From contig CM069608.1 of NCBI GenBank assembly GCA_035771175.1, positions 8,211,019-8,275,018 on the forward strand: 64,000 bases of DNA, written 5' to 3'. Of this stretch, positions 35,805-50,200 are shown piece after piece. The translations under genes were made by a program, and so were the position numbers. Within the stretch, counting starts at the first letter, position 1. Every line of letters starts with the position of its first letter. The notes under the pieces were generated by a model. That model saw nothing but the letters and a program-made list of their open reading frames with translations. It was not told where the DNA came from and did not search any database. This DNA comes from Paratinospora sagittata. Taxonomy: Eukaryota > Streptophyta > Magnoliopsida > Ranunculales > Menispermaceae.

Positions 35805-38800
35805 GCATATTTCTAGGTTTTTGTTTCTGGGGATATTAGGAAGAGATGAAAGAAGTTTAATTCCTTGAGATATTGCGAGGAGATTATAGGAAAATTGCAT
35901 GAAAGAAACTAAGTGTGAAAGTGGATTCTGGTTTAGAAGTCTAAAAGTTCATCTAATTGTAGCCCTTGTTCTTTTTAGAAAATCCACCAAAGTGAAGAAA
36001 AAGGGGGAAACAAAGAAGGGAAAGAGCACTTTCAGGAAAATACTCGGGTGAAAAAAAAAGCATAAAATCTGAAAGAGCAAATCATGTCTATAGAACTTTT
36101 CCTTTAGTATCTACTATCTAGGACAAGAAAACACACCATCCACCCATATCCCTCTAGAAAACAAAGAAGAAAAATAAGAGATAAGGGAAAGAGAAAAAAA
36201 AAGTTGGAAAGCTGCTTTAACCTCCTCCATATTGAGGTGTAAGCCTCTTCCATTGTCACCAAAGTTGTTCTTACTAAATCTGCTATAAACAATCAATCAA
36301 ATTAACCCTGTTTTTATTATCCTTCTTTCTAATACAGTAATACTAGAACCTTTCTTTTCTTATTTTGTTTGTGCTTTTATATAGAGAAGCTGCTAGTAAT
36401 TCAGAGATTGATAGCCAATACCGGCATAAACTGATCCTAATTTATGAAAAACAGAGTAAATGATGGAAGTCTGGTTGAGGTCTAAATGTCTTACTGTTGA
36501 TGATCCATCAGGATCTTAAGTTGAGCTGGTGATGGAGCTTTCTTGCTTGGCACAGCCGCATCAATGGTATCCATCTGTAAATACAATAAGCTAGCCAACA
36601 TGAAAAATGATAGAAGTACTCTACAAAGAGATTCCAGCAAATAAGTTAGGACTTTTCTTTCTTTTTACATCAGTGTTAATATAGATCTTCATTTGGCAAG
36701 GTATTTCGCTTAGGTGAAATATTGAACTTGGAGCTTGGCATAATTGTTGAAGACAACACAATAGATTGAACAGTTCAACTTGCACTCAAAAGTAATTGAA
36801 ATTTGCAAACTCAAAATTCAGAAAATTTTGGAACCTGCTGGTATTAATAATCGACTACTATTTATATAATTCCAAAAGTGTTTTACCAAATCCCATCTAG
36901 AAACTAGTGTTTGGTCTAAAAACTACATTTGTCAATGATGACGAATAGTAAGATCATAACTAATTACTGATGTATTGAAAAAATGGACCTCAGTTTTGAT
37001 TGTTTGGGTTTCACTTGTCCATGGTAAGATTTTGACATCAATGCTACAACTTGCAACTGAATTAAAGACCTCTCCAATGGATGGTGTAAAGCTTCGGGGC
37101 TCCTTCACATCCATATACCGTGACTTTTAAGTTGGTTTTTCCCCAGTTGTCCAACAAGGTCTTCTGTTACATAATGCAATCAGTTCCAGCTACAGCTATT
37201 GTTACTGAACTGAAAATTGTTTTAATTTTTGGAACATTGAAGGAGTTTGAACATCCTTAAACTGGTATTCAAGAAAACTAAAGAATATGTTCCAATGAGT
37301 TGTAATCATGTCAATTTTCTTCCTCTCCACCCTACATCAAAAAGGAATATATAATGTACATTTGTAACATTTTCCTTCCCTTAGAAAGAATTTGTGTATA
37401 CACTATACAGCTCTCCTATTTCCTGCTGTGAATTTTTGGCTTTTTTTTTTTTTTTTTTCACTCTGTCGTTTGACTAATTTGACAACCTGTAGGTTGGAGT
37501 GGGCTGTTCTGTCCATGCGTTCTTTTTGGTCGTAATGTTGAAAGTATGAGAGAAGAAATTCCTTGGAAACAACCATGCATCTGCCATGCAATTTGTGTTG
37601 AAGGTGGCATTGCACTTGCAGCAGCAACTGCAATTTTCCATGGTATTGATCCGAGGACAGCATTTCTCATAGGTGAGGGTTTGCTATTCTCTTGGTGGAT
37701 GTGTGGCATCTACACTGGTCTTGCTCGACAATCTTTGCAGAAGAAATATCATCTCAAGGTAATCTGGATTCTGCCACCTATATGCCAGTTACATCTCCTT
37801 GAAGCTAAGCATCTCATACATGCCTGTAAATAAGCATACACAACATTAACTTGGAATTCTTACCCATATGCTTTGCGAGAATGGATTCATCCCATTTTGT
37901 TGGTTTGCCATCATGAAAACAACTCATCAAAGCAGCTGGTTCCTTTCTCTTCAAACATGAAGTCTGTTTCTGATATCCATTTGCTAGAAGTTGCAGCTGT
38001 TTAACAAGATCAAACATTGGTCCTTTTCTGCAATCGACGTGGATTACCTCTTTGAGATGTTGTGTTATCATTTCTCATGTTTGGGCTTGCTCGTTTAATA
38101 CACATTATGACGTCCAAACTTAAAGAAATGTGCAGTTCCCGCATTTCTAAAGTAGATTAATGTTGCACATGTCCCTTTCTTTTCTAATCAGTGTACTTTG
38201 GTGTTGTTTTAATCCTAAACATTAGTGATGGAGGAATCCTGAATCCTCAGAGGGATAACAGGAAGTTCATCTTTTCTACCCTAACGACTCTTCGGTGGTT
38301 GTTTCTGCTTCAAGGTTTAGTATCCTAGGGCCAATTCCAACTTCAACTGATTCAGTGTTCGTACCCACAACAAGTAGAATACATATTTTGGAGTGTCTTG
38401 GAAAAACGTACATGCAATACCTATGTTATACTGTATTATGTTTGTTATTTCTCATTTCAACTCAACAAAATCTTTTTCCATCTACATGAGGTAAGAGGTA
38501 GGCTATATAAGTTGACACTTATATTATAAGTAGTTGTATCTTTAATTATCTCTATCCATGTTATCTTAGGTCTTCCTCCACTCATATCATTACTGTTAAT
38601 TGTTAATAATCACTTTTCCTCCCCGGTGCATCTAATGGTCTTCATTCTATATGCCAAAATCATCTTAATTGGTTCTTTAACATTTTATCTTCATTAGGGG
38701 CTACTCTTACCATCTCAACATTCTCTTCTCTAAATTTGTCTTGTCATCCAATATGTTAGAGATTATCATTTATGTTGATTCTGGAAAAGTTGGAAGAGTG

Positions 38801-39643
38801 ACATTTCTATATGGTCACAGTAAGCTTGCGGAACAGAAAAGTAGGATGAAAAAACAAATCTGAGAGCAGGGTCTCTCTCTCTCTATCTAAAAGAGTTACT
38901 GATCCCTCCCATTGTACATGCTTGAGAAGGGAGAGGTGATGCTCTGTAGGCTTCTTTTAACGATATAAATTGCAAGTAATAATTTCGGGTAACCTTCAGC
39001 CTAAGAAAAGATTTGTGTCTGACATGGAGAAAAACTACTACAGAAAGTGTCTAAGACTGTAATTCCTCATGCTGATTAATAGACATGCTCAAGCTACTAG
39101 AAAAAATTCAGAATCAAGAAGTACCGCAAATAGGCTTCACTGGTAATTGGCATTGAACAGATTTTCCTGGTTATGTCTTCCACAGCGTCTGTGTTGAATA
39201 CTTGGTTTATGAACACATAGATGGAAATTGCATATACATATGTTTTGGAACCAGAGCCCAACAACTTGGCTCTTCCTAGATATAATCTCTTGGGACTTTC
39301 TGGCTCAGACACTGGATGACTCTGGGTCTAAAAAACTAGAACCTCAATATCTTCCTTTTTTTGGTCTAATATGGCTCCTGTCGCTTATTATTGACCTAGT
39401 ATATAATTTTGGCATCGTGTGCAGGACTCGCCTTGTGATCCTTGCATGGTGCATTGCTGCATGCACTGGTGTGCTTTATGTCAGGAGCACAGGGAGATGA
39501 AGAGCCGTCTTTCTGATAAAGTCATCATGCCCATGACCGTTATAAACCCACCACCAGTACAAGAAATGAGTGCTACTGGTAATCAGGAGTCTCTCCCAGT
39601 ATCATCAGAAAATAGAGTTGAACATGCTACCCTGGAGGCATGA
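34419..39643 (+). CDS. CNR6: PLAC8 family protein, cell number regulator 6-like
   Basis: Cys-rich membrane protein of the PLAC8/FW2.2-like/PCR family; members act in organ cell number or in metal transport, and the role of this branch is not settled. Four exons join in frame: 34419-34526, 35159-35273, 37493-37758, 39425-39643, giving 235 aa. N-terminus MAEGAVQSRYVKLTKDHDAP; CNECGQ (42-47); hallmark CWSGLFCPC (75-83), a variant of the family CCxxxxCPC; a hydrophobic segment around GGIALAAATAIFHG and another, LLFSWWMCGIYTGL; then DPCMVHCCMHWCALCQEHREM, a second Cys block. The tail ends NRVEHATLEA. Strong resemblance to CNR6-type proteins from many eudicots. Introns are 632, 2219 and 1666 bp; intron 2 holds a long AT microsatellite. 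Confidence 0.92.
35721..35801. repeat. Long (AT)n microsatellite in PLAC8 gene intron 2
   Basis: About 39 uninterrupted AT units, the longest simple repeat in the window; likely length-variable. Confidence 0.97.
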
Positions 39644-39984
39644 CCATCTTCGTAGATCGTAGGATTCAAAATTTTGATAGAGGAACCCTGAAAGTGTATT
39701 GAGTGCAGATTCTTTCGGCAGAAAAATTATACAGAAGTACTATAGGGATGAGTATATAGCATCAGCAGAGATGAGCTTATAAATGGTGAAATTGACTCCA
39801 GTGATGCACATTCTTTTGTCATGTTAGCAGGATTGATGAAGATTATTTAACTTGTCTCTCAATGTTTTATCATCAACATACAATATAGTGATATATATGG
39901 ATTATTATTAATGATTAATTGTCATCAATATTGTGGTAAATTGCTTGTATCTTCTTCTTCTTTTCTTCATGTTGGGGGTGGTGG

Positions 39985-40105
39985 TAAGGAAGGGGAAGAA
40001 AAACGAAGGTAGCCTTCAAGATTCAAACCCTGGAACTTCTACACAGGGACAACTTTGGGGCTCGGCCCGCTTCCACTAAGCCAACCACTCGTTGGTAATA
40101 ATAAT
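39985..40105 (-). mobile_element. tRNA-derived SINE
   Basis: Minus strand has a textbook A box TGGCTTAGTGG (40073-40083) and, about 45 bp further, B box GGTTTGAATC (40020-40029), followed by a pyrimidine/purine-rich tail. It sits 340 bp after the PLAC8 gene. Ends not resolved. Confidence 0.7.
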
Positions 40106-41289
40106 AGCTATTGTCAAATGAAATAAAAAAGATTTTGAAAATACTTGCATGTTGGAAGGAGTCCAATATGGGGGTCAAAATCAGTGAAAAGAATGTAATT
40201 AGTTGATAGGAAGGAATTTGGAATTGCTTTCTAAGTCATGGTCTGCGACTCTAGAAATTTGATCTTACACACAATAACAGTTTAACAGTTACATCATATA
40301 CACAATTAAATTGAATATGAAAACAACCTTTCTAGTATGAATGTAAAGCGGCAATGAGGTGTTGGCAAAAACAGGTCAAGGGTTTTAGTCCAGAAATGCA
40401 ACATTTTGATAAACATATAGCAAAAGGACACCTTCAAGGGCTAAAGGCTACTTGGAGCGGGTATGTATTGGGCAAAAACAACAAATTATCAAACTCAACT
40501 TTAAAGAGGTTTATACCATTGGTGGGTCATTACTGTCCCACTCGATTAGGGTAGGGATTACAGAGTTCAAAAATGGGCATGATACCCCACATGTGGTTAC
40601 AGTAGTTTATATTTTGTATCTAATCAAATAAATAAATAAATAAATGTAAAACTGCAATTATCGTTATTTTCTTAAAATTTGTGATAGTGACAACAAGTGG
40701 TGGATCCCTGGCGGTGCAACCCCTCAAAAATTTTAGAAAAATCTTTTATAACTATAATATGTTATAAAAATATTTAATAAATTATTATTATTCGCCCCCC
40801 TCCCCCAATATTTTAGAATTTTTTTTTATAAATTATGTTATATTATATATTTTCAGCCCCCCACGATTAAAGGTTTAGATCCGCCAGTGTGACATCCTTA
40901 TGATTAAATATACCTTTAGGTGTTTTTGTGTAAATGTCTCCATGTATGATAGTCACGTTTTTTTTATTCATGTACAACAGTCATGTTTATCTTAACTCAA
41001 AACTTGGTGTGCTCATCCAAAAGCCAGTGCCCTTTCGGAGAGAACCTTGCGACTTGGAGTTGAAAAAAAAAAGAGAAGAGTGAAACTCCAAAACACTTGT
41101 CGTAGTTTTTATTAGAACAACTTGCAATTCCCATGCATACACGAAAAAAAATTAAGGAAGATCAAGAAAAATACAAAAAAACGTAAATAAATAAACATCG
41201 ATAGACTTCACACTCAAGAACCCCGCAGTCTAAAACTCTGCTCTCATAATTCGAAAAGCAGCTCCAAGGAAGGGGAAAACCACAAGAAA
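40106..41289. other. Intergenic between PLAC8 gene and PSD1
   Basis: Contains (AAAT)n near 40628-40645 and a MITE-like element (separate entry). Promoter of PSD1 lies at the right; no clear TATA box identified. Confidence 0.5.
40693..40888. mobile_element. MITE-like element with TGGCGGATC ends
   Basis: Left end ACAAGTGGTGGATCCCTGG and right end (reverse complement ACTGGCGGATCTAAACC) are imperfect inverted repeats. A 6-bp GTGACA flanks both sides (40687-40692 and 40889-40894) and may be the target duplication. Interior is AT-rich with C runs. Non-coding. Confidence 0.55.
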
Positions 41290-44200
41290 ATGAAAATTAG
41301 GGTTTCTCCAAAATGGTCTATTTTCCCTCAGCATCAACAACATTCGCCATTAAGCAATCTCTACATCCATCGTCTTCGCTTCTCTTCCTTCACGAGAAAC
41401 CTTCAAGCCAGTCGAGCCTCCATTAATGGCGGCTCCGGAAGCTCCGAAGGTCCGTTTCTACTCATTTACGCGCTTTTTCAAAATTTTTTTTTTTTAAAAA
41501 CAATTACTACTACTAGTAGTTGTTTACGGATTTATTGGTTAAACTCGTCGTTCATTGGAACAGGGAACTCGTTCCTGCTGCCTGGTGCTACGGTGGCCAC
41601 TGTTCTCATGCTCGGTGTTCTTCATGGTCGGCGTCTCTACGATGACAGGAAAGTGTGTACTTTTCACTCCTCTTGTTAATCGACTTTTTGTTTTTCATCG
41701 TAGGATATGGACGCACAGATGCATTTATATATATATGAGTGTGTGTTAGTGCGATAAATAGTAACTGAAAAGGGGAAAGGAGGTGTAATTTAATTTGTGC
41801 CTTACAATGTTCTATATTATATCTTGATTCTTTGTACATTCGTAAAATCTGTTACATAATATTGGCACACAACTTGGAAATTACAAGGAAGAAACATATG
41901 TGTAGTATTCTATACTATATAGTGATTGATACAAAACAGTTTAAGCATACATACACACAGCTTTGAATGGCTTTTTTCTCTCCAAATATTCTGTTTGTTA
42001 TTCCATTCAAACCCTCGAATACTGAGAAATCATGTAGGTTTAGTCTAAAGAGACAAAGAGGGATATCTGAACATCTTAAACAAGGCAAGGGAGAGTAATC
42101 TTTTACCTTTCTATATCCTTGGTTGTGGTAGCTGGTAGCAACTATTGCGTTTCCTTTTTCATTTTTTCTTTTTCCTCTCTTAGCCTCTTCTTCTCGCGCT
42201 CTCTTCTCAATTACACACAATGGGTTTTTATCCCCATTGTGCTTTCATTTTTGTGAGTTGCAAAGGATGGAGACATCTTTGGAATTCCTTTTTTTTTTTT
42301 TTTTATTAAATTAAAAGGAAAAAGGAAAATAGCCATTGGTCTTGGGTGGTGGCTAAGCCCAATGCATCGGCATAAAATGTAAAAGTGTTGCTTGGGCAAC
42401 TGTTTTTTCTCTATTTTTTCTTCCTCGTCTCTCTCTCTAAATCTTTAAACCTTTTATCTGTATATTCGTTTTCTGCTTCTCAAATTTATTTTACGTTGTT
42501 TATTTATTTATATATTAATATTATTATTAATTTAAAGCCAGGTGATGGTAGGATGTATTTTGATTAAGCTTTTTAGAACTTTAGTGTAACTCGGAGTTCT
42601 CAACATCATACCTTTTCTTTGGCCCTAAATTTACTTAATATCTAAAGTGCTGGGATTTACCTTCTCTAAAAGATAGGATGTCACAGCTATGCCCTAGTGT
42701 TATTAAGGTGCCCCCTAGGCATCGACTAGGTAATCTATGCATTTTCACCTCATGTTGTCTATATGGTTCTCTAGATAGGCAATAGGGCTTCTTTGTAAGC
42801 TTTAAAATCTTAAGCACTTCACTGTAATTTGCAAAAAACATTTAAAAGAGGCATAAAAAGGATATCTTGTAACTATTCTTCCTTCTTTATTTATTTTAAT
42901 ACAAAAGCAAGACATTCTTGTTTATTTTCAAAATCAACATTTATTTCTTTAAAATATACTATTTGACCTAGCAAATAACGAGACAAGTTTACAATGGTAT
43001 CTTGTTCCTTTCTTAGGACATAAATAGATTGTTTAGGTTCCAAAATCTTAAAATAGTTGGTATTAGAAGTAAAAATATGGTCAATATACATGATGCAATC
43101 CATTTACTTTTTATTGCCTAGGCCACACATTGCTCAATTTGGGCAAATCACCCCGGCATCATCTCCATTTTATCCAGGGTTGGTAGCCTAAATATATATA
43201 CTAAGTTATCATCGTCTCTATCATCTGTAAGGAGAAAAATGTTGTAAAAGATGTTATTCATAGAAGTAAAGATTTAAAGGACGGTTAAAGCTCATGGGCG
43301 TTTCTAGAGTTTGTATAATAGTCTAGTTCAATGGTCATAAGACCAGCTATGCTGCATGAAACACAATTTTGAAGATTGAAGAAACTATACATATATAAAA
43401 TGAATGTTGTGGAAATTAATGTATTGAAGTGGATGAGTAGCAAAACTAGAAATAAAAATATCAGAAATGAAGTTATTCTTGAGACACTAGGGACCTACAG
43501 TCAGAAATTGACTGAGATAGTTTGGCAATTTGATGGAAAAGTTGAAATTACTGGAAGGGTGAGAGGAAGTCTGAAATTGTGAGAAAAAAGACTTGGTTCT
43601 TGTCAACCTTACAAGGAACACGACTTTGGATAGGTTCTATGGTGGATTAAGATTCATGTTCCTACCATAAAGAGTTGGGATACGTTTGAAGTTGTTGATG
43701 TCAGTGATGCCTCATTTCAGCATTATCATTATTTGCAATATTGCTTACATGTTAAACAAAACTAAGCCAACAATAATTGATTATCACATTTATTGTACCG
43801 CTCAATACTTAACTTTGCAATTTCTCTGCTTTGGCTATTTATTGATCTTCTCTTGGATTGTTTATTATATAACAGGTTGAAGAAGCAAAGGAGAAAGGAA
43901 TTGAACCTGAATTCTCACCAGATGTTAAAGTAATAAATTAATACTGTATGTTCTAAATGTTACCATGCTTAGAGTGTGATAACCATGAACTATGCTTTGA
44001 ATTGTTTTATTTTCTGATTGGAAACTTTGGCATTGGTAAGTGCAGGCTTCATTTCTGAGGATGCTTCCCTTGCGCTCCATTTCACGTGTTTGGGGTTATG
44101 TTGCAAGTGTGGTGAGGATTCTTCTTCTGCCAATCTCAAGCAAAATAATATTGTTGCATTGGCAAAAATGAAGTGTTGTTACTCCCTTAGATTCATCTCT

Positions 44201-47200
44201 TGCCTTGGGTGCTCTTGGTTAGTTGGTTTCTTCGTTGTCTTTTGCTTACTATGACAGTGGCTTGAAAAATAACCTGCAGATTTTGGCTCAAGTTTTTTTG
44301 GGTCTGGTTCTCTTCATTTCAGTCATTCAGGTGGCTCATATATTTAAAAAGAAATGCTAGGAGACCTCCAACATTAGAAACTAGAGATGGAACAAAAAAC
44401 AATACAAGGAAGAGTGTGAGATAAAGGGATCTAAAAACTAAGGTTGCCAACTTGTGTCACTGTTTCTTGATGTCTAGAGATGAGATCTCACTTTGTTAGA
44501 GGGTAGTCAACAAGGTCCTTAATAGCAAGATGGTTTGATGGAATTCCCATGCACCTACAAAAACCTTCTCTATCTTAATTAACATTAACGTTATAATTAG
44601 GTTTTTCAGTTCGTATTAGGATTTTTAATTCTGCTGTTATTTCAGTCATGAAAATTTTTATTTTGCATTTGCAATGTTGGAATTTGTAGTGTTCTTCTTA
44701 TAGTGCCAATATGGTTGGTCTATTTTTTTCATTGTGTTACCTCTTCAACATTCTTTCAGGAACTTCCAGTTTGGTTGCGGCCTTATGTCTACAAAGCCTG
44801 GGCTCGAGCATTTCATTCAAGTACATTCATTTGACCTTTTTCTTTTACATCATCAGAGTGAGATAATAGCTTTAATTTGTGTGATCCATCTTCCCCTTTT
44901 TTGTCTACACGCACTCACTGAACCGTATATTTCTTTCCATATTGAATGAACAACTCCGTATAAGAGCTACAATTGAAGTTGAGAGCATGTGACTATTGTG
45001 AGCCTAAAGGTTCTAGCTAACTTGCACTATCCAGTATCTGCTGCGCTGTCTGCATCCAAACTGGTAAGCACATGCGTTGCATGTGCAAGCAATGTGTTTT
45101 ATGTTTCTTATAGTGCATTGAAGGAACCATATATATTGAAATTAAATATGAATAAATATTTTTATTATTGTCACTTGCTGTCTTGCTCACCATATTCGTC
45201 TTTTCTCTATTTTAACCTTTTCACTTATAATTTTTTTTAACCTTCTCTACAATTTCAAGTCTCAAGATGTCACCTAGGCGACTTAACACTAAATTACTTA
45301 GGTGATGACCTAGGTAGGTGAGTGCCCCTAAGCAAATACTCAAAAATTCAGGGGCCCATTTGCAAATTAAAAAAAAAAGAAACATTCCCTCTGTGACTGA
45401 TCAATCACTACCTCTTCCCCTCACTCGATGTGCTCTCCCTCTTGACGAACCCAACATCATCAACAATCCATCCGACAAGGTCCATCAACTTTTCAGACCT
45501 TGACTACTTCGGCTCAACACCCTCAAAAAGGTCTGAGCTCTCTCTCCTTTTGCTTGAAATCTTCCCCACCCCCTCCAAGGACCATTGAAACTTTAACTTG
45601 CTTCGATGAGCTCCGATGAGATTTGTTGAGCTCCAATGACGTTGAACAATCCCTACAACCTCGACGATTGCACCTCTTCTCCCATGACCCCATTTATGCT
45701 TGTTCGTTAACAAACCGCAAGGGTACGGTGTTAAGTTTTAATAGTAAAATGATAAGTAGAGTTATTGTCTTCATGTATTGTAATTTAATTCTCACCAAGA
45801 ATTGTAATTAAAATAACCTTAACTTTATTTAGAAAATTAAACTAAAGAATTTATCAAACTAAATCAACGCAAAATAAATTAAAAATAAATAGAAATAAAA
45901 TTAAGAAGAAATCAATGAATAAAGATTCTAGAGGTTCGATTTCACCAAGCCATAAACTTTGCTTTTTCATGCTAATTTATTATTAATCAACTCTCCTAGT
46001 TTATAAGCCAAGAACCCTAATTTATCCAATTCCCTCTCCTAAGCGCCAAGTCAGAAATATTCCTAAAATCCGATTTTGATATCCCTATAAAAATCAAGAT
46101 ATTAAGAACTCATTATGTTCTGTGATTCTCTTAATTAACTTCAAAGGAATTATAGGCCTCCCAAACTCCATAAAATCCTAGGTTGTATTTTTCAAGATCA
46201 TATCTAAAATTCCCTCCCGAGTGTCGATCTCTAAATATAAAATCATCCAATTCATGGCTAGTTAAATTGAAAACATTAAGAATAGAAAAAATACAAATAA
46301 GCTGGAAGAAAATGTCTTAATAATAAATAAAAAAATCACTAGCATAATATCAAGCATAGGCTACATCGTTCCTCTAGATAAAGAAAATTGGTTTATAATG
46401 AAAACTAAAAAAACACAAATCATATTCTTAAACATTGAAAGAGAAAGGAAGAAGAGAAAAAACAAAATCTTGAGATTGATTGTTGCTTCTTCGTCTCCGA
46501 AGTTAGTCGCCTTTGTTTCTCCAGAAGATCCCCTAATTTATCTTAAAATGTTCTTTATATTAGTCTTTTAACTTTCTAGGTAACTTGGAAATCAATTTGG
46601 AATAAAACACTCCATGTACAAGAGCTGCGACTCTACATTTCTAGCGTCGCGGCTCTACACTTCTAGTGCTGTGACTCTAGCTCTTAAGGGTTGCGACTCT
46701 AGCTCTTAAGGGCTGCGGCTCTTCCACCAATTATGTTGCTACATCAAACTTCTATAATTATCGATTTTCTAGAATTCCTTCACTTTCTTTCTATTTCGTA
46801 CAAAACGAAATAAAAGGAAATTATAAATGCATAAAAACTTTCTAAGACTAACAAATTTATAGGCTAAAACACTAATAATCTAAGTAACATAAATGACTTA
46901 TCAATGCTCGAACTCGAAACCACTCACCCAAAGAGTCTTCCCTCTCAAAATTGTCCCTCTAGGCCCCGATGAAGCCTTAACCCCCTTCAGTGAGCTCCCA
47001 TCATTGCTTGATCCCTCTCTGTAGCCCAACGTTTTGTGTCGTTCAAACACTCTCCATAGTCCACCTCCATTGGCTAGCTCAGCAATCTTTGGCAAAGTCA
47101 ATCAACTCCGAAGACTCCGCAACTTCCAGTGAGTCATTAAGTTCCTTTTTTTTTTTTCAATTTCCCTTTAAAGCATCTTGTACTTTGGGTAGGTATTTCC

Positions 47201-50200
47201 GTTTTGAGTGCCTACTTCCTCTTCTTTTTCATGCTTCAAACACCACTATTGTGAACATTGGTTGACAACAGTGATAGAGGAGCTTTTCCTTTCTTTCTTT
47301 TTTTTTCTTGTATTTTTTATTTTGCTTATTATTATTATTATTATTTGTTAAATCTTCGCGGACAATTGGATTTTCTCATCCTTCAAAAGTCTTGTTCATT
47401 CATTCTTACTATTGGTGATGTAGGTTTGGGTTTTTTTTAAAACTCTTTTAAAGATTTAATATCATGTTAGATATTACAAATATTATCTATTAAAATGTTA
47501 ATTTTTTTTTGAAAATTATTAAATTTTTAATTGTTTCCTTGTCCTCCTCTTTTCTAATTGTTTTTTCAATTTTTAATGGGTTGCATACCATAATGCACTT
47601 ATTATACTTGAACATATATTTTGGTGCTTTTGTGTAGTGTGGTTTGAATTTATGATTTTAATTAATATGAAGGGTTTTTATCATATTATGAAAATTTGAC
47701 ATTTAAAAATGGAAATGTGATTATATAATTTTGTAAACGATTATGGGCCAATTAATTACTTATTCAAGCTCCTATAATTTTTATTTTTTTTAATTGTTTA
47801 GGCTGGCAAATCGCCTAGACGTCACCATGGCATCTTGAAAACAATTAAATTTTAAGTTCAAGATCCTTCAATTCAATTTTGAGCTAGACTTGAGAGTTAA
47901 AAGTTTTTCAAAAATGAACCTTGTTGACTGATTCTTGGATCGAGTTGAATAGGCAAACCAGGTTGACTTGATATAGAATTTAAGTGGGTTCCAAATGTTT
48001 TCAGCAATCTTTTTTCCTATTTTTTGATGTCTTATTTTCCATTTTGAAAGGAAGAGAGTCAAGAGACTTAAGTGTATCATAAGTAAGCCTCAAAATGAGC
48101 TTTCTCGATAACCTATGTCAAGTCAATCGGAGCCTCTTCCCAACGGATCCTATCATGTCTTTTAAGCAAAGATTATCTCTCTATCATTAGAGCTTTCATG
48201 CTAATGTTCTTTTCCTCCGTGTTTTTAAACGGTTTGCAAACATCCATGGGAGGTCATTTGTGACCACAAGGAGCAGAATTGAGATAATTAGATGATTTGT
48301 TCTTGTAGTGTGCCTCTAGTCCGTAATCCTTATTTGAGTAGTCTTTATCTCCTTTTATTTTCATATTGGTCAGGGAAATTCTACTTAGCAAATCACATGA
48401 ATGATTTGGCCTATGAATAACCCTAGTTATTAAGAAAAAATTGTAAAATCGACGGGTGCAAACTACTCTCAGGCAACACTATGTTGCAATCCACCATTAT
48501 TAGTAAAGGAAAATAGTAAATGTCACATCTTTACATTCCAAGACAGCCTTCTGTTTTCTAGGCATCCTCTTCAACCTACTCCTTGACAACACTGTTGCAA
48601 TCCACCACTAGTAAATGTCACATCTTTACATTCTAAGAAGGCCTTCTGTCTTCTATCCTTCGTCGTCATCCTTTTAAGGACCTCTGTTTTCTCCACCATC
48701 ATACAACCTATAGAACGTCAAATGATAGAAAAAGTGCTAGCCTTTATGAGAGAAAAGTCATGGATTTCTAGGACACAAAAATATGTCAGTGATCAGTGTA
48801 AAATTACTTAGGAAGTTAGGCTAGACTTTTATATGATGTAATTCTGAATGTGCGAGTCACAATGAAGCAAGACATACCCCAGGATCTATGCATGATATAT
48901 TAGTTTACGATGAATTGAGGATTTCTTAGGATCAAAGCCCAGTGTTTTCAGCCTTTTGACTTTTCACCTTTTTAATAGATTGGGTTGGTAACAAGTAGTT
49001 TCAGGTTGGTGGATTCTCATTTACTTCCTTTTGGACTTGGGAATTGCATGCATCCTAGTTATTCTTGGAGGAAATAAGTCAATCTCATAAACCTGTATGG
49101 ATTGCAGATTTGGAAGAAGTTGCACTGCCACTAGACCAGTATTCTTGTTTACGTGATTTCTTCGTTCGCACTCTCAAAGAAGGCTTAAGGCCTATTGATT
49201 CTGATCCTCAATGTCTGGTAACTGGTAACCAGCTATTACTGTTATGTTCTTGGGAAGAAATTTTATTTTTCCTTCAAACTCTTTGATATTGTTTAATGAT
49301 GCATAATCAGTATTTGATACTATTTGTGGTTGAAATAGGTCAGCCCTGTGGATGGTACAATTTTGACATTTGGAAAGCTGGAGGGATCAGGGGCTATGAT
49401 TGAGCAAGTTAAGGGAACCTCTTACTCTGCTTCCTCTCTCCTTGGCTCAAGTTCATTCCTCTATATGGACCAAAACATCATGCCTCGAGAAAAGGATGAC
49501 AAGAGTAATGATGCAAATGCTAGGAGGCAGAAATCATGGTGGAGAATTTCATTAGCTTTGCCTAAAGTGCGGGGTCCACCTCCTGTGTGGTATGTTTTGT
49601 TTTGCCATGTCCTATCTGGATGGATCTTTGTTCTTCCAAATGCCAGTTGTACAGATCATTTTTTATTCATCTCATTCATGCTTTGTCATTGAGATATCCC
49701 AATTGTAGAATGAGATAGAGCATGGAAAGGGAAATTACTTGTGGTAGTCAAGGGCAAAGAGTGTTATAAACTTGTTTTTGACAGTGTTCCATGCGTTCTT
49801 GGCTTGTATTTCTTATGTACTTACATCTGTACTGTCTCATCATTTGGCTCTTACAAGGTATGCATTCATTGTATTGTAGCAGTTTTTTCATCATTGAAGG
49901 CTTATGTTTCCACATGTACTCCTGCAAAATAAATCTGTTTTGATGTTTGATATTCTTGTCATTTTGCTTTTCTACTTTGTGAACATGCTTTGATTGCCCA
50001 AGAGGCTCAAATTGCTCAATAGTCGTAGCTTGCTCCTGTCATGTGGAAATATAATCAGCTATGTCATATATGGGAAACATCTGGTTCTAAAGGTTACATT
50101 TATTGCTTCCGTGCGCATTCGATTTTAATATTTTGTTGTGTTACTTCTGTTAATTTCCATCTGGTCTTTGGGGTTCCATGTTGTATATTTTGATAGTCTA

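Noticed and set aside
37403..38071. Antisense frames in and after PLAC8 exon 3
   Set aside because: Shadows of the real exon and of intron sequence.
49348..49932. Separate short genes at PSD1 exon 7 and beyond
   Set aside because: The first is the exon itself read into the intron; the second is intron with no domain.
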